A stretch of 64,000 nucleotides of DNA from Tolypeutes matacus (GCA_026826555.1 JAKSZT010054565.1:1566186-1630185), one strand, 5' to 3'. Counted from the first letter of the stretch, positions 46,167-57,576 are shown. The notes: a model not told the origin generated them from the sequence alone. Numbers and translations are program-made.

Positions 46167-46326
46167 GGAAGCGGCTGTGGCTCAATCAGTAGGGCTCCCG
46201 TTCGGTTCCCGGGGCCTCCTGGTGAAGGCAAGCCTGCCTGCATGGCGTGGTTAGCTGACCAAGCGAGCACAAGCAGCAAGGGGGGGATAAATGAATAAAT
46301 TAATTAATTAATTAAAAAAATAAAAA
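46167..46326 (+). mobile_element. DAS-type SINE with internal deletion in the tRNA-like head
   Basis: 'gggaagcggctgtggctcaatcagtagggctcccgtt' jumps straight to 'cggttcccggggcctcctgg': about 23 bp present in sister copies (the 'taccatatgggaggccccgggtt' stretch) are missing. The 15-bp TSD taaacttagttgctg (46,152-46,166 and 46,327-46,341) is perfect, so the copy is otherwise young. Confidence 0.92.
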
Positions 46327-46341
46327 TAAACTTAGTTGCTG

Positions 46342-47147
46342 TATTTTTGTTGAGTGGGTTTACCTGAGCTATGACACAGAGTAAAAACACATTCTTAGCA
46401 GCCTGCCTGTTATCTCACAATCTGCTTCAGAGCCTGGCAGGGGCCTAGGAATGCCAGGAGCTCCCCTAATTCTTGTTGCTCTAAACCAAAGGTACACTTC
46501 ACTGTGGGAAAGTATTGGAAAGTTAGCTTTGCTATAATGTATATTTCCAGTGACTGCTCAGAAGTTTCTTATACCAAGGCTTTAATTTGCCTTAATAGAA
46601 AGTCATAATTTTCTATTGTTTCCAACCATTTGAACCAACTTTTACTTCCCCTTAGCCTAGATTGAATGTATTATCCCAAAACCAATACCCTAAACCTTAT
46701 TATTATTTTTATTTTTTAACTCACCATCACTATGGCTGAGGAATTAGGCTAAAGGAATAGTTGAGGCTTCCTGGCCCTGGGAGATCAGCCTGGATCAAAC
46801 GAAACCTCCCACCTCGAACAACTGGAAAATCTGGATACAATTTTTTGAAAAATCTACTTGAAGGCATCAGAGAGCAACCCAGGCAGTGAGGACTTGAGGA
46901 TAAGACCTTGGAGAGAAGGGGAATGTCAAGAGCTGAGCCTGGTGTTTAGCACTGTGCTTCCTCTCAAGGCATTTGCTTCTAGGAGCAAAGCTGAGAAGCT
47001 GCACAGAGACTTGGTATTCCTGGAGAGGCCCTGGTAATACCTTAGGTTTTTTATTGGGACCTCTGAAAGGTCATGCTAGTAGTAATGGCAAATCAGAAAT
47101 GTGCCAGCTCTCACAAAGACACAGCCTTAACTCAAGCTGGATTACGA
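46342..47147. other. mostly single-copy tract
   Basis: The stretch from about 46,790 ('acctcgaacaactggaaaatctggatacaattttttgaaaaatc') vaguely resembles an old L1 5'UTR, but I cannot confirm it. Nothing else is recognised. Confidence 0.3.
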
Positions 47148-47815
47148 TGGTATAGCAGTTTGATATTATTTATGAATTCCAAAAATAGATATTGGATTAT
47201 GTTTGTCAACTGGTCTGTTCCTCTGGGCACGTTATATTGTATTGGATTCAGAGGCTTCACTTTTACTTGATTAAGTAATGATTAAGGCTTTGATTGGGCC
47301 ACGTCAATAGGATGTTGATCAAGGGGGTGGGGACTCATAGAGAAAACTACAGGGCAGAGGAGAGAGTGTAGAATTTTAATGTTGGAGCCCTAGGAAGTAA
47401 ATACACAGAGAAGCAGATACATGAGGAAAGAGAAGGCTCCATTAGACATGGCAGAGACCCCAGAAAGAGAGACGAGCCGTTTGCTTTATAGTTTACAACT
47501 GGCTTTGTGGAGAGAGCAGAGCAGCTGAGCTCCAGAGAGAAACAAGCCCCGGGAGAGAGGCGAGACTTATCCCAGCCGACAGCTGATACTGGAAGAAGCT
47601 GGGACCACGGAGCCTTAAGGGGAAGAGGAAGCCTGAACCCTTACAGCTGTCGGCAGCCATCTTGCTCCAACATGTGGCAACAGACTTTGGTGAGAGAAGT
47701 AACTTACGTTTTATGGCCTGGTAACTGTAAGCTTCTACCCCAAATAAATACCCTTTTATAAAAGCCAACAGATTTCTGATAGTTTGTGTCAGCACCCCTT
47801 TGGCTGACTAATACC
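47148..47815 (+). mobile_element. long LTR-like element, ERVL/MaLR-type ends
   Basis: It starts 'tggtatagcagtttgatattatttatgaattcc' and ends 'cagcacccctttggctgactaatac', an ending shared with ERVL LTRs. An AATAAA lies at 47,743-47,748 near the 3' end, as in an R region, and the centre is purine-rich ('agagagcagagcagctgagctccagagagaaac'). Identical cgatggt copies occur at 47,145-47,151 and 47,815-47,821, though the exact TSD is ambiguous. I cannot name the family; it may be restricted to Xenarthra. The open frame at 47,507-47,761 is LTR sequence. Confidence 0.65.
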
Positions 47816-48080
47816 GATGGTCTGCTTCTATACTAACTGCTTGACAAGAAGAAAAGAAAATTTTCTCTAGATAAAGGTAACACCATCCAGAGCATCACAT
47901 TGACTCTGTGATTTTTCATACACATGTGGCATTTGATCAAAATTTACTGCGTATGCCAGGTGTGGAACAGAATCAATATTTGAATAAATAATGGCCAAGA
48001 ATTTTAAAAAATTGATGATAGACATCAATCCACAGATTCAAGAAGCTCTGAAGAACCCAAGCAATATAAATACAAAAAGA

Positions 48081-48546
48081 GGAGGGCGGATGTGGCTCAA
48101 ATGATTGGGTATCCGTCTCCCATATGGAGGGACCTGGGTTCGCTCCCTGGGACATCCTGGTAAAATAAAGAAAAATATAGAAGGCACACGGGACCCCCAC
48201 ACAGGTGCACCACTAGGCCCCGCGTGCAGGCGTACCAGGCCCCACCGAGCCACGCAGCAAGATGATGACGTAACAGGAGAGTGACACATAGGGAGAGCCA
48301 AGATGAGACACACCAGAAAAACAGGAACTAAGGTGGCACAGATGGCAGAATGCCTCTCTCCCACATCGGAGGTTCCCATGATCAAATCCCAGTGAAGACA
48401 GAAGGAGAAGGATGAGATGAGAGGGCAGGAAACAGAGAATTTCCCAGTGAATAGACACAAAAAAACAGCAAAAAGCCGGGGGGGGGGGGGAAGCTGGTTA
48501 AAAATCAATAAAAGTAAAAGTAAATAAATTAATTAAAAATAAATAA
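48081..48546 (+). mobile_element. dimeric DAS-type SINE with TSD
   Basis: The head 'gggcggatgtggctcaaatgattgggtatccgtctcccatatggagggacctgggttcgctccctgggac' is followed by a GC-rich linker, a second diverged head ('aggtggcacagatggcagaatgcctctctcccacatcggagg'), a G-run at 48,478-48,491 and an A-rich tail. The 15-bp TSD ataaatacaaaaaga is at 48,066-48,080 and 48,547-48,561. Confidence 0.92.
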
Positions 48547-49114
48547 ATAAATACAAAAAGAAAAAAATACCTAGGCACATCATAGTAAAACTACTGAAAT
48601 TCAAAGACTTAAGAGAAAATCTGAAAAACAGAGTAAAATGTCAGATTATCTTCAATGGGCCAACAATAAGACTTAGAGCTAATTTCTCAACAGAAACTAT
48701 GGAAGCCAGATGACAATGAAATAACCTCTTTATAGTATTAAAAAGCCATACTAGAATTCTATAACCAGTGAAAATATCTTCAAGAATGAAGGTAAAATGA
48801 AAACATTTTAAGGCAGACAAAAAAAGTGCAAGTATGCACTATAAGAAATACTAAAGGAAATTGAGGCAGAAGGAAAATTATCCCAGATGGAACTTTAGAA
48901 ACACAGGAAAGAGTGAAGAGCAACAGAAAAGATAAATAAGTGGGTAATTCTAAATGAATATTGATAAAAGTAATGTCTTGTAAGGTTTCCCTTTTTTTTT
49001 TCTTTTTAAATTTTCTTATAGGGTTTAAAATACATATATAAAATGCTTTTATTAAATTATATGTAAAATAAATATAATTATAATAAATTATATGTCAAAA
49101 TAAAAATGTGTGAC

Positions 49115-49213
49115 GGGGGACGGATGTGGCTCAAATGGTTGGGTGTCCATCTCCCATACGGAGGGAACTGGGTTCGATCCCCGGGACCTCCCAGTAAAAA
49201 AATAAAATAAAAT
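49115..49213 (+). mobile_element. monomeric DAS-type SINE
   Basis: 'ggggacggatgtggctcaaatggttgggtgtccatctcccatacggagggaactgggttcgatccccgggacctcc' plus 'aaaataaaataaaataa' tail. The flanking repeats are aaaatgtgtgac (49,103-49,114) and aaagtgtatgac (49,214-49,225). Confidence 0.9.
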
Positions 49214-49690
49214 AAAGTGTATGACAACAATAGAATGAAAAGTAGAGGAATGTGAATAGAGTTCAAATATGTTAAGGTCCTTGAATTGTTCGAGAAAGAT
49301 AAAGTTACTAATTTATTTTAGAACTTAAAGGTGCATGTTATAATCTCTTGGGTAACAACTAAAAGAATAATAACAAAGTATGACTAATAAGCTAATAAAG
49401 GAGGAAATCATATTAAAATGCTTCCAAATAAGGCTCTTAAGGAGAGGAAAAAGGACCTTAAAACAAGTCAGACAAATAAAAAAGGTAAAATTATATACTT
49501 AGTGCATTATATAAGTAATTACATTAAATGTAAATGGACCCAACACTGCCATCAAATTACAAAGATGGTCAGATACAATAAAAAACAGAAACTCTATTAC
49601 ATGTTGTGACATACCTTAAGCATAAGAGTAAGAAAGGCAGAAAGTACAAAGATGGAAAAAGATACACTATGCAAACAATGACTTAAAAAA

Positions 49691-50084
49691 TATTTGGGAA
49701 GCAGGGAGATATTTCTAATGTGACCACACCAACTTGACATTGTGAGTGCAAGTTAATGGAAAATGTATTTTTCTGGCATTCATTGAGTCACATGTTCCCC
49801 CATGCTTGTGAGCCTAGTCAATTTCTTACAGCAGATCACAGACAGAGTCTCACTCTGCCTTGCCCACTGTGCCATCTCATAAGATCAGGTGCAGAGCACC
49901 TCCTTCCAGCCTGGAAAGCCATGCTACTGAGTCTGGTGACCTGCTTGTGGGAAGGCAACTCTAGGCACTCACCAGCTGTCTGTTCATTCAGCCCATTTGC
50001 TGCTCTTTGCAAGAGGTCAAGCTCAGCGCTGTAGCAAAGGCACAGGATCCCTGATGAGAGAGTGACCCACTCTTCCTGGAAGGT
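49691..50084. other. single-copy tract, nothing identified
   Basis: No repeat family, RNA or supported exon is visible. Confidence 0.35.
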
Positions 50085-50400
50085 TCATTTGTTCCTTCCT
50101 TTCTTCCCTTGAGTACCTAGAATGTGCCAGGCACTCTGTTCTAGGCACTGGGGGGGTTCTACACTGAATAAGACAAAGTCATGGAGCTTATATTCTGGTG
50201 CTCAGGAAGTCCCCCCAGTGGAAGTGAACACAAGGTGACATTTTAGCTGCCTCTTAGAGAGTAAATTGGTACCTGCTGGTGAATAGGAAAGACCTATTCT
50301 AGCCTTTCTAGCAAAGGGAGTAGCATCTGCCAAAGCACAGAACCATAAAAGCAAGGAAGAGAGTAGTGGGCGTGGGGAGTAGGTGCTTAGGCAAGGACAG
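50085..50400 (-). mobile_element. L2-class LINE remnant, minus strand
   Basis: 'ttcatttgttccttcctttcttcccttgagtacctagaatgtgccaggcactctgttctaggcactggg...cactgaataagacaaagtcatggagcttatattctgg' is the antisense L2-type 3' end. The right boundary is approximate. Confidence 0.6.
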
Positions 50401-50921
50401 GAGTCAGCCAGGCATGGCAATCACTCTGATGGCAGTAGAGGAAAGAATAACCAGAGTCTGTTGACTGGGAGACCTGGTGGCTGCCTCTCCTCAGGCTTTC
50501 TCTTCCTGCTTAGAAGACAGTCTTCTCGGACTCCTCCCTGCCCCTCAGCTGCCAAGGTGGCCAGTGAGAGATCATGAGTGTGTTGTCCCTGTTCTGGACG
50601 CCTTCTTCTGGGAGTTGGCTGCATTACCTGGACTGTGTTACCTGTGGGTTACCTGGGTCATCTCCACCTTTGGCTTCACAGGCCATTTGGCTTGAATAAT
50701 GGAGCAAAGGACATTCTGGAATAAAAACCACTTTGATTAAGCCTGAAGTCCCAGGAGTCTCAGTGCCTGGAACTCTTGGTTCTCTCCCCTGAGAGTAGGA
50801 GTCTTTGAGAGGCTATGGATGCCTCATTTTCTTCCCAATCGGAAAATCCCTGCAGGCGATCAGCAAGTGCCAGAGAGCAAAGCCATCGTCATTCCTTATC
50901 TTAGCCAAAAGGGCCCTTCTT

Positions 50922-51445
50922 ACTATGACACCATGGATGAGCCTGGAGGACGTTATGTTGAGTAAAACAAATCAGACACAAAAGGACAAATACTGTATGA
51001 TTGCACTATTATGAACTAAACATACTGTGAAAACTCGTGGAGTTAATAATTAAAATATGGGCCACCAGAAAATAGAAGGAGGGTAGAGAGTGGAAAGCTG
51101 AGGGTTAATCTGTGCAGAACTGTTAAAAAGGTTGTTTGTAAGTCTTTGGGAATGAATAGAAGTTGTTGAAGCATATCATGGTGTTTGTAACTAGCAGTGC
51201 TATTATATGGGTAAGACAGTAGCTGAAGAGGAAAGTCTAAGGTCATGTATATTACTAGAAGGAAAGCTAAAAACTATAACATGGAACTGTATAAGATAGC
51301 AAAACCTCATGTAAAACACAAATATGGGTGATATTGCATATATAAGACTGTTTTTACAAAATATAAATACAAATATACTAGAGCGAAGGAAAAGGTATAG
51401 CAACTATGAAAAAAAAATAAAGGAGAAAATTAGAAACTCAAAAAA
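50922..51445 (+). mobile_element. 5'-truncated L1 with 3'UTR and TSD
   Basis: It carries only the last ~90 bp of ORF2 (translating to SLEDVMLSKTNQTQKDKYCM... and a stop at about 51,014) plus a ~430-bp 3'UTR and A-rich tail. The TSD is aaaagggcccttctt (50,907-50,921) and agagggcccttctt (51,446-51,459). The ORF2 end matches the younger L1 at 36,500, but the 3'UTR is a different sequence. Confidence 0.87.
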
Positions 51446-51485
51446 AGAGGGCCCTTCTTGGTCACAAAAATGTTTATTTGTTTTT

Positions 51486-51588
51486 AAGGATTTTTTTTTT
51501 TTTTTTTTTTTTTGGAGTTACGGGGGTAGCCCTGGACCTCTTACATGCAAAGCAGGCGTTCAACCACTGAGTCACACCCACTCCACAA
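51486..51588 (-). mobile_element. monomeric tRNA-Ala-derived SINE, minus strand
   Basis: A T-run (about 51,490-51,512) is followed by 'ccctggacctcttacatgcaaagcaggcgttcaaccactgagtcacacccactcc', the reverse complement of an Ala-like head. Part of the T-arm region is missing. TSDs are not clear. Confidence 0.83.
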
Positions 51589-51589
51589 C

Positions 51590-51925
51590 ATAGTAATCTT
51601 TTTGAGCTTTGAAGTTATGTCTGTTTGACCCAGAGGGGAAATTTTAGTCACAAACTTCACTAATGGAGTATAAAGAGAATTCTGCAGAGATTATGAAATT
51701 AAAAAAAAGTTCTTCACCATTAAAGTTTCCAGATGATAAATCTTTTTGTTAACAGATGAAAAACATGATTTTTGCTCAATTATAAAGGAGTAGTACCTCT
51801 GTAATCAGATGACTGAAACTCTGTTTTCTTCCGGATAACTCTGCTTAACAGCTGAAAATGAGCAGGGGACTCTTACTAGGCAGTGTGCATATGTCTTAAC
51901 TCCTGGAATCTTTATAACGACAAAG
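51590..51925. other. AT-rich tract, nothing identified
   Basis: No repeat or coding signal is recognised. Confidence 0.3.
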
Positions 51926-52205
51926 AGTCAGGTATTATTATCTCCAGTCTGCAGATGACTCTAACAATAACTGACTGCCACTGTTCCTATTCTGTGCCAG
52001 GCCGTATTTAAAGCATGCTACATAGTAGCATTTTGCTCTTCTCAGCAACCCTGCAAAGTCAGATTTATTTATTTCCCTCTTTTCAGAGGAGGACATCAAA
52101 GCTTTAAAGGTAGATAACTTGCCTGAGATCTTATCTACTAACAAGAACTAGTCAGTGACTTTTTTTTCCTGACCTCAAAACCCATACTCTTTCCAAAATA
52201 CCATT
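51926..52205 (-). mobile_element. MIR SINE(s), minus strand
   Basis: 'tgttcctattctgtgccaggccgtatttaaagcatgctacatagtagcattttgctcttctcagcaaccctgcaaagtcagatttatttatttccctcttttcagaggaggacatcaaagctttaaaggtagataacttgcctgagatc' follows antisense MIR. A shorter MIR-like piece just upstream (51,926-51,960) suggests a second, overlapping copy. Confidence 0.78.
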
Positions 52206-52284
52206 ACATTTTTTTAAGTGAGTAGGGGAGATTTTTCTCCCCACTCAGTGAACTTTGTGAAATGCCAAGGTAGAAAAAGAGAAG

Positions 52285-52500
52285 AAGGGAATAAACCTTT
52301 ATAGGGCTTCCATTAGTTATCTCATTGATCCCCATAATAACCTTATGGGGGAGGTGTTAATACACTTCACAGTTAGGAAAGGAAGGCACAGAGAGGTTAA
52401 GTAACTTGCCCTGAGGCCCCAGTTTACACCTTGCCCTAAGACCTGTAGTTGCCAGGTCTTTGGACTCCTGGTCCAGTGCTCTTCCCAGCGTACCAGGTGG
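52285..52500 (-). mobile_element. MIR SINE, minus strand
   Basis: 'ttagttatctcattgatccccataataaccttatgggggaggtgttaatacacttcacagttaggaaaggaaggcacagagaggttaagtaacttgccctgagg' is a clear antisense MIR core, ending with the left-arm-like 'gactcctggtccagtgctct'. Confidence 0.85.
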
Positions 52501-52703
52501 CTGAGAAGTAGATTTCCTGGAGACCTTTTCCTGCGCTTGTGGAAAGCCTGGACTTGGCTGTGGCATTTGAGAATTTGCATGAAACTGTATGAGGAGACAG
52601 GTGCTGCAGAGCTGAAATGCCCAGATGTCCAGGGTGGGGTAGAGGGGTGATGCCCTACCCCCCCTTGTTTGCGCCTGCACCTCACTCATGTCTGTCTTAC
52701 TTT

Positions 52704-53092
52704 TCCTAAGCTACTAAGACAAATTCCACAAACAGGTTTTGGCTTCACCACAGGAATTCATTGGCTCACAGTTTAGTGGCTAGAAAACTGGATTCCTCTG
52801 GGGCCCGCAGCCTCCTGGCTGGCCAGCAGTCCTGGGATTGTCCTCTCCTGTCTGACTCCCAGCCCGCGGCTCCTCTCCGGGGCTTTCTCTCACTCTAGGC
52901 TCCAGTTTTTTCCTCTTTATAAGGTCTCCAGTAATCCGGATTAAGACCAGCCTCATTCAGCTGGGCCACACCTTAACTTAAAAGAGCATCTTCAAGAGAC
53001 CCCATTTACAGTGGCTTCATCCCCACAGGCACATGAATTAGGATTTAAGAACATTTCTAAATCGGGGTACATCATTCAGTCTTCCACTCCGT
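52704..53092 (-). mobile_element. MaLR/MLT1-like LTR, minus strand
   Basis: 'ctaagctactaagacaaattccacaaacaggttttggcttcaccacaggaattcattggctcacagttt' and 'tcttcaagagaccccatttacagtggcttcatccccacaggcacatgaattaggatttaagaaca' are the reverse complement of the MLT1 LTR 3' and 5' parts. It is the same group as the LTR at 12,632. Confidence 0.72.
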
Positions 53093-54522
53093 CTCTGGGG
53101 ACTTTGCACCAGCCTGTGGTCTGTCTGCAGGAGGCTGAGTTGAGCATGCGGAGGTGAGAGAAGGTTTGGGTTCTTCTGGGCAACCCACTGGCCATTTGGG
53201 GACGGTTTACATACTCATGAAGAAACTGACACCTGTGGAAATGGCTTCAGGTGTGTCCCGAGCTGGTCCTTTGGGCTGACAGTGTGGCTTCAGAACCAGG
53301 CAAGGAGCGAGGAGAAGGGAAGACCTCTTAAACTCTTACCAGTGTAAATGGGTGTATTGTGATTCCCAAGGGCTAGTAAGCACAGACCCATATGCCCTGG
53401 ACTCACAGGCGCTTGCTGGTCCCCGCCCTGCTGTCTGTTCACTTCCCTCTGTCTCTCCCAGGGCCCCTTGGCAGGTTCACACCATAGATCAGGAGCGGCC
53501 AGCCTCCCTTACTGAGAAAAATGACCCCAAGTGGGCAACATGCTGTTTCCCCAAGTGGGGGGGGTCAGATGGAGGGTAACCCACATTTGAACATGAGCAC
53601 CTCTCATGTCTGCCACCTGGAAACCCAAGGAAGATGGCCTTGCCTCTCCTCTCTCAAGCCATTGACCACTGTACCTTTTCTATCTTTCCGAATCAAGTTC
53701 ATTTCAAACCTCCAGAGTTTGAACCTTGTATATTCAGCTGCCCAAAATGGAGCTTTTACAGCAGCAGTTCCCTCATTTTCCTCCGATGGACTTAGCTCAG
53801 TCTCCCTGCCCCGACCCCCTCTTTCCTACCCTCAGGAGATCCCAGTTACTAGATCTTTCTCTCCAGGATCAGCCACCCTGGGTACCCGGCCTGAGTGGAG
53901 GAGTCCAAGCATCAGGCCATCCCACTGGCTGACTTGTGGCTGTTTCTGAACAGCCTGGACCCAGACTTTTCCCTTGAACTTCAGTCCTGGCTTCTCATCA
54001 GTGATGCCCCCAGCCCCATCTCCTAGTGCCCTGAATTGCTGCTGGCCTCCCTAGCTACACCTCTACACAACCCCTCCCAGGATGTGCACGGCAGTCCTGG
54101 GCCTTCCCGGGACCTGTGTCCCTCCTCCCTACCCACCAGGTGGCTTGTAAGGAGGCCAAGTCAAGCCCCCCCAGAAGGCAGCCTGGGAGGTCCTCAGCAG
54201 AGCCAGCTGGCTGTGGGTTACCTTGGTGTGGTCTAGAAACAAAGTTTTACAGGATCGCAAAAAATGCTCTTCCAGTCGCTCAAGTTCACAGTGGGGTGGG
54301 GGTCAGGAATGGGTTAAATCAAATATGATGTGTTCACACACAACTTAGTAATTAAGAGCAGTGCTTTCCGTTTTGACTGGACTGTTTTGACAAAGTGGCG
54401 TCAAAACAGCTGAATCAAGCTGACCCATGTCACAAGGCACTCTGGAGGGAAAAATGGGACATCATGTGTGTTTTCTTTATCCAACCTCATAGCCACCCTG
54501 TGGGATTCACGGTGTTGTCTCT
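53093..54522. other. GC-moderate single-copy tract
   Basis: No interspersed repeat or supported exon is seen. A G-run ('gtggggggggtcag') lies at about 53,556-53,569. Open frames up to 142 codons (53,521-53,949) are Ser/Pro-rich and show no domain. Confidence 0.4.
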
Positions 54523-54535
54523 ACAAAAACAGACT

Positions 54536-54832
54536 AAGGGGGAGCAGATGTGGCTCTCAGTTGGGTGCCCACCTCCCACATGGTAGGTCCTGGGTTCGGT
54601 TCCCAGTACCTCCTAAAGAAGACAAGCTGATGCAACAAGCTGACGCAATGAGCTGATGCAAAGAGCAGGGAGAGGATGTGGCTCAAGCGGTTGGGCACCC
54701 GCCTCCCACATGGGAGGTCCCGGGTTCGGTTTCCAGTGCCTCCTGAAAGAAGCCAAACAGACAACGAACAGACACTATGAGCAGACAGATCAGACAGATG
54801 CGGGAGCCATCTTGGGGGAGGCGGGCAGGGAG
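54536..54832 (+). mobile_element. dimeric DAS-type SINE
   Basis: The first head 'gagcagatgtggctctcagttgggtgcccacctcccacatgg...gggttcggttcccagtacctcc' is followed by a tandem linker ('aagctgatgcaac' x3), then a well-preserved second head 'gaggatgtggctcaagcggttgggcacccgcctcccacatgggaggtcccgggttcgg' at about 54,671-54,735. The flanks caaaaacagact (54,524-54,535) and caaaacagact (54,835-54,845) form a near-perfect TSD. Confidence 0.9.
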
Positions 54833-54845
54833 AACAAAACAGACT

Positions 54846-56829
54846 CAGGAGGGTAGATAAGTTGGGCGTGGCCACACAGCACATCCAGGACAGAATAGGT
54901 TTGGAAACCAGGCCTGCTGAGAGAAAGGCCCACAGGCCCTAGGGCTGGTGTGTGCCCTTCTGATGCTGGCAGGCTCAGAGTGGTGGTGGTGGGGGGGAGT
55001 GTGTGTGACATTTTAAAAAGTAACTTCTTTTTCTTTTAAAAAATGCCTCACTTTGCAATGTTGCAAGTATGACTGTGTTTCACAACTTTGTAGACCTTTA
55101 TAAAAATGGAACACACAAGATGGAGAGCTGTGACAGGACTGCCCATGGTAGGTTAGTGAACCCGCCAAGCTGACAGGTGGAGGTTCCCACCTGCCTGGGT
55201 GTCTGGAGCTGCCCTCCACCCCCACCCAGACATCAAGCCTCTACTTTGAAGCCCACCCAGGGCTGTGCGCACACATGCGTCTGGGGAGCTCGCAAGTAAA
55301 TGTCCACCTCCCAAGTGACCGTGTGTTTCCGGGGATATATTTGCCTCTAACGGTACCTTTGGAGACTTGGTGCCTTTTCCTGAAGACAGGTTCAGGGAAG
55401 CCTGTTGTCTCCGCGAGGTTCAAGGACCTGGAGGATTTTCTGCTCCCGCCTCCTCTGGGCTAGAACCCAAATCTCTCTGCAGCACCTGGACCTGACTCAG
55501 CCGTCCCGCCCTCAACTGCCCAAATGCCATTTGCTGTGGAAAGAGCCTGGAAGCCCAGGCCCTCTGAGTCCCGGCAGCCAGACCTAACCAGCTGCTGCAC
55601 CCAAGCTTCATGCTACCTCCGCGTCACTGGGCGAGGGGCCCTCAGAGGGCAGCCGGACTGCCCAGGCCATGGCCCTGCCACGGCAGCCTGGCTGACTGAA
55701 GTCCCCGTTTCCCTTGCACCAAGGCAGCGTAATTAAATCAAGCAGTAATAAATTCAGGTACCACCAGCCGGTCACCTCGAGCGATAGGCTACCTGAGGGG
55801 GCTGCAATTCAAGAGAGGGAATCAGGTCACGATCAGTGTTTTTCAGTATTAAATGTTAATATTGTGGAAGACTTATGGGAATTTGACCAAACTCTGGTCT
55901 ATTGACCTTCTGGTACCCCCTCTCTGTCTCTCTCTGTCAGATGGGCTCTGTGGGGCAGGGGCGCCCTGTGGGTGGGCCTCTGGCTGACTCCAGCCCTCCC
56001 ACCCTGAGGCTTTCCCAGTTCAGGAGATGGATGACATCTCTGCACGTGTACCTGTTACCCAGCATCCCCTGAGGTGGGAGCCAGGGGGTAGGGGAAGGCA
56101 AGGAACCCTTCACTGAGAAGTCCAGCTCCCCAGCACTCTGCCTCCCGTGGCAAAGGCGTGTGTGGGAGGTGAGGGGTGCAGGGCGCTGCCCGCACTGCCC
56201 TGCCCTCCCCTCAGCCTCCGGGAGTAGCCCAGCCCAGGAGGGCAGCTGGGAGGCCAGAAAAGCACAAGCATTGCAGTTGGGCTGATCTGAGTTCAAATCT
56301 AACAGAGGCCCAGCTGGGAGGTTTGGGGCTTGTCTGGGAAGTTGGTGTTGCATCCGTGAGGGCGGTGGGGTTAATGGAAGTGGCGGTCATGCTGCACCAC
56401 TCTGCCCACAGCTTGCCCTGCACAGGCAGACTGCTGCGGGTGGCCCACAGGTGGTCCCCGGCCGGCCGGGCACCTGCGGCTAGAGCTCCCCCGGAGCCTC
56501 ACACCCTGGGCCGAGGACAGGGTGGGGGCCAGCCCAAGCACGGCTCACCACCCACCCCTGTGGGGTTGTGAAAGACCTGGTGGGGCAGAACTGTGAGGCC
56601 CGAGGAGGGCCGTGTGCCAGGGTCCCACCTTCAAGGGGCTCACAGTCAGTGCTGAAACCTGACGTTGCCACCTTCGGGATCTGCAGTCCCCAAAGGCAAG
56701 GGGAACAACTGGGAAGATGTCACAGAAGAGGCGATCTTTGAAGAAATATATAAAGCTGCTGTCTCCACTGACAAAATGAATTGGGTGGTGTGCCGTTCCA
56801 CAAGTCCAGAGAGGCTGCTGGGTACTCAA
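54846..56829. other. single-copy tract with a possible conserved element
   Basis: GC-rich DNA surrounds a distinct AT-richer block at about 55,720-55,905 ('cagcgtaattaaatcaagcagtaataaattcagg', 'tcagtattaaatgttaatattgtgg'), with a homeodomain-type TAATTA at 55,730-55,735. A short MIR-like piece ('ctgatctgagttcaaatctaacag') lies at 56,283-56,306. No exon could be supported. Confidence 0.4.
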
Positions 56830-57162
56830 GCAGGAAGCAAGTGATGCTTTAAAAAGACAAGCTAATCAATTTACCAAAAAATGTGCAAAGAATATGAACA
56901 GGCAATTCACAGGAGAGACACACAAAATAATGTCTTACAAAAACAAACAAGCAAAAAACGATGTTCTATTCCAAACCTTGAAGGAAATGCAAATTAAAAC
57001 GAGATGATATTTGTCACCCATCAAATGGGCAAAAATTTAAAAGTCTGATAGCAGCAGGTGTTGGCAAGGAAGTGAGGACATTGCTGCCAAATCCTGCTGG
57101 CAGCACTGAGGATTGATATAGCTACTTCAGAGGGCCAGCAATGTCCTTTAAACTATACCCTG

Positions 57163-57280
57163 GGGAAACGGATGTGGCTCAAGAGGTTCGGCGTCCGTCT
57201 ACCATATGGAGAGACCGGGGTTCGATCCCCGGGACCTCCCGGTAAAAAAAAAAAAAAAAAATTAATAAAAAAAAAAAAAA
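57163..57280 (+). mobile_element. monomeric DAS-type SINE with TSD
   Basis: 'gggaaacggatgtggctcaagaggttcggcgtccgtctaccatatggagagaccggggttcgatccccgggacctcccgg' is followed by a double A-run. It is nearly identical to the copy at 22,995. The TSD aactataccctg is at 57,151-57,162 and 57,281-57,292. Confidence 0.93.
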
Positions 57281-57576
57281 AACTATACCCTGCGACCCAG
57301 CAATTTCTCTTCTCCATTGTATACCCTCAAAAAAAAGGACATGTGCACAGAGAATCATTGCAGCAGTATTTGTGAGAGCAAATGCCCACCAGCATTGGAG
57401 TACCTAAATAGATTGAGGCATTTTCGCTGCCTGAAATCTTAGACAGCAATTTTTCCTTTTTGAAACTTAGTTGGACCTATATGTATGCCAATAGCTCTTT
57501 AAGATGTATTTTTTAGTTTTAAAAAATTGTAGAACCATATATGTATAGTTTATGTTTAAAAAAAAAATAGTGAACT

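Larger units (their letters stand above)
47985..49690 (+). mobile_element. old L1 fragment (ORF1 3' half to ORF2 start), with two SINEs
   Basis: 'attgatgatagacatcaatccacagattcaagaagctctgaagaaccc', 'acctaggcacatcatagtaaaactactgaaattcaaag', 'gaattctataaccagtgaaaatatcttcaagaatgaagg' and 'actataagaaatactaaaggaaattgaggcagaaggaaaat' are old L1 ORF1 sequence, then the inter-ORF region. It ends near 'agatacactatgcaaacaatgac'. SINEs at 48,081 and 49,115 interrupt it. No ORF survives. Confidence 0.78.

Noticed and set aside
50805..51014. small protein-coding gene
   Set aside because: The C-terminal residues are the end of L1 ORF2; the upstream part is flanking DNA plus TSD.
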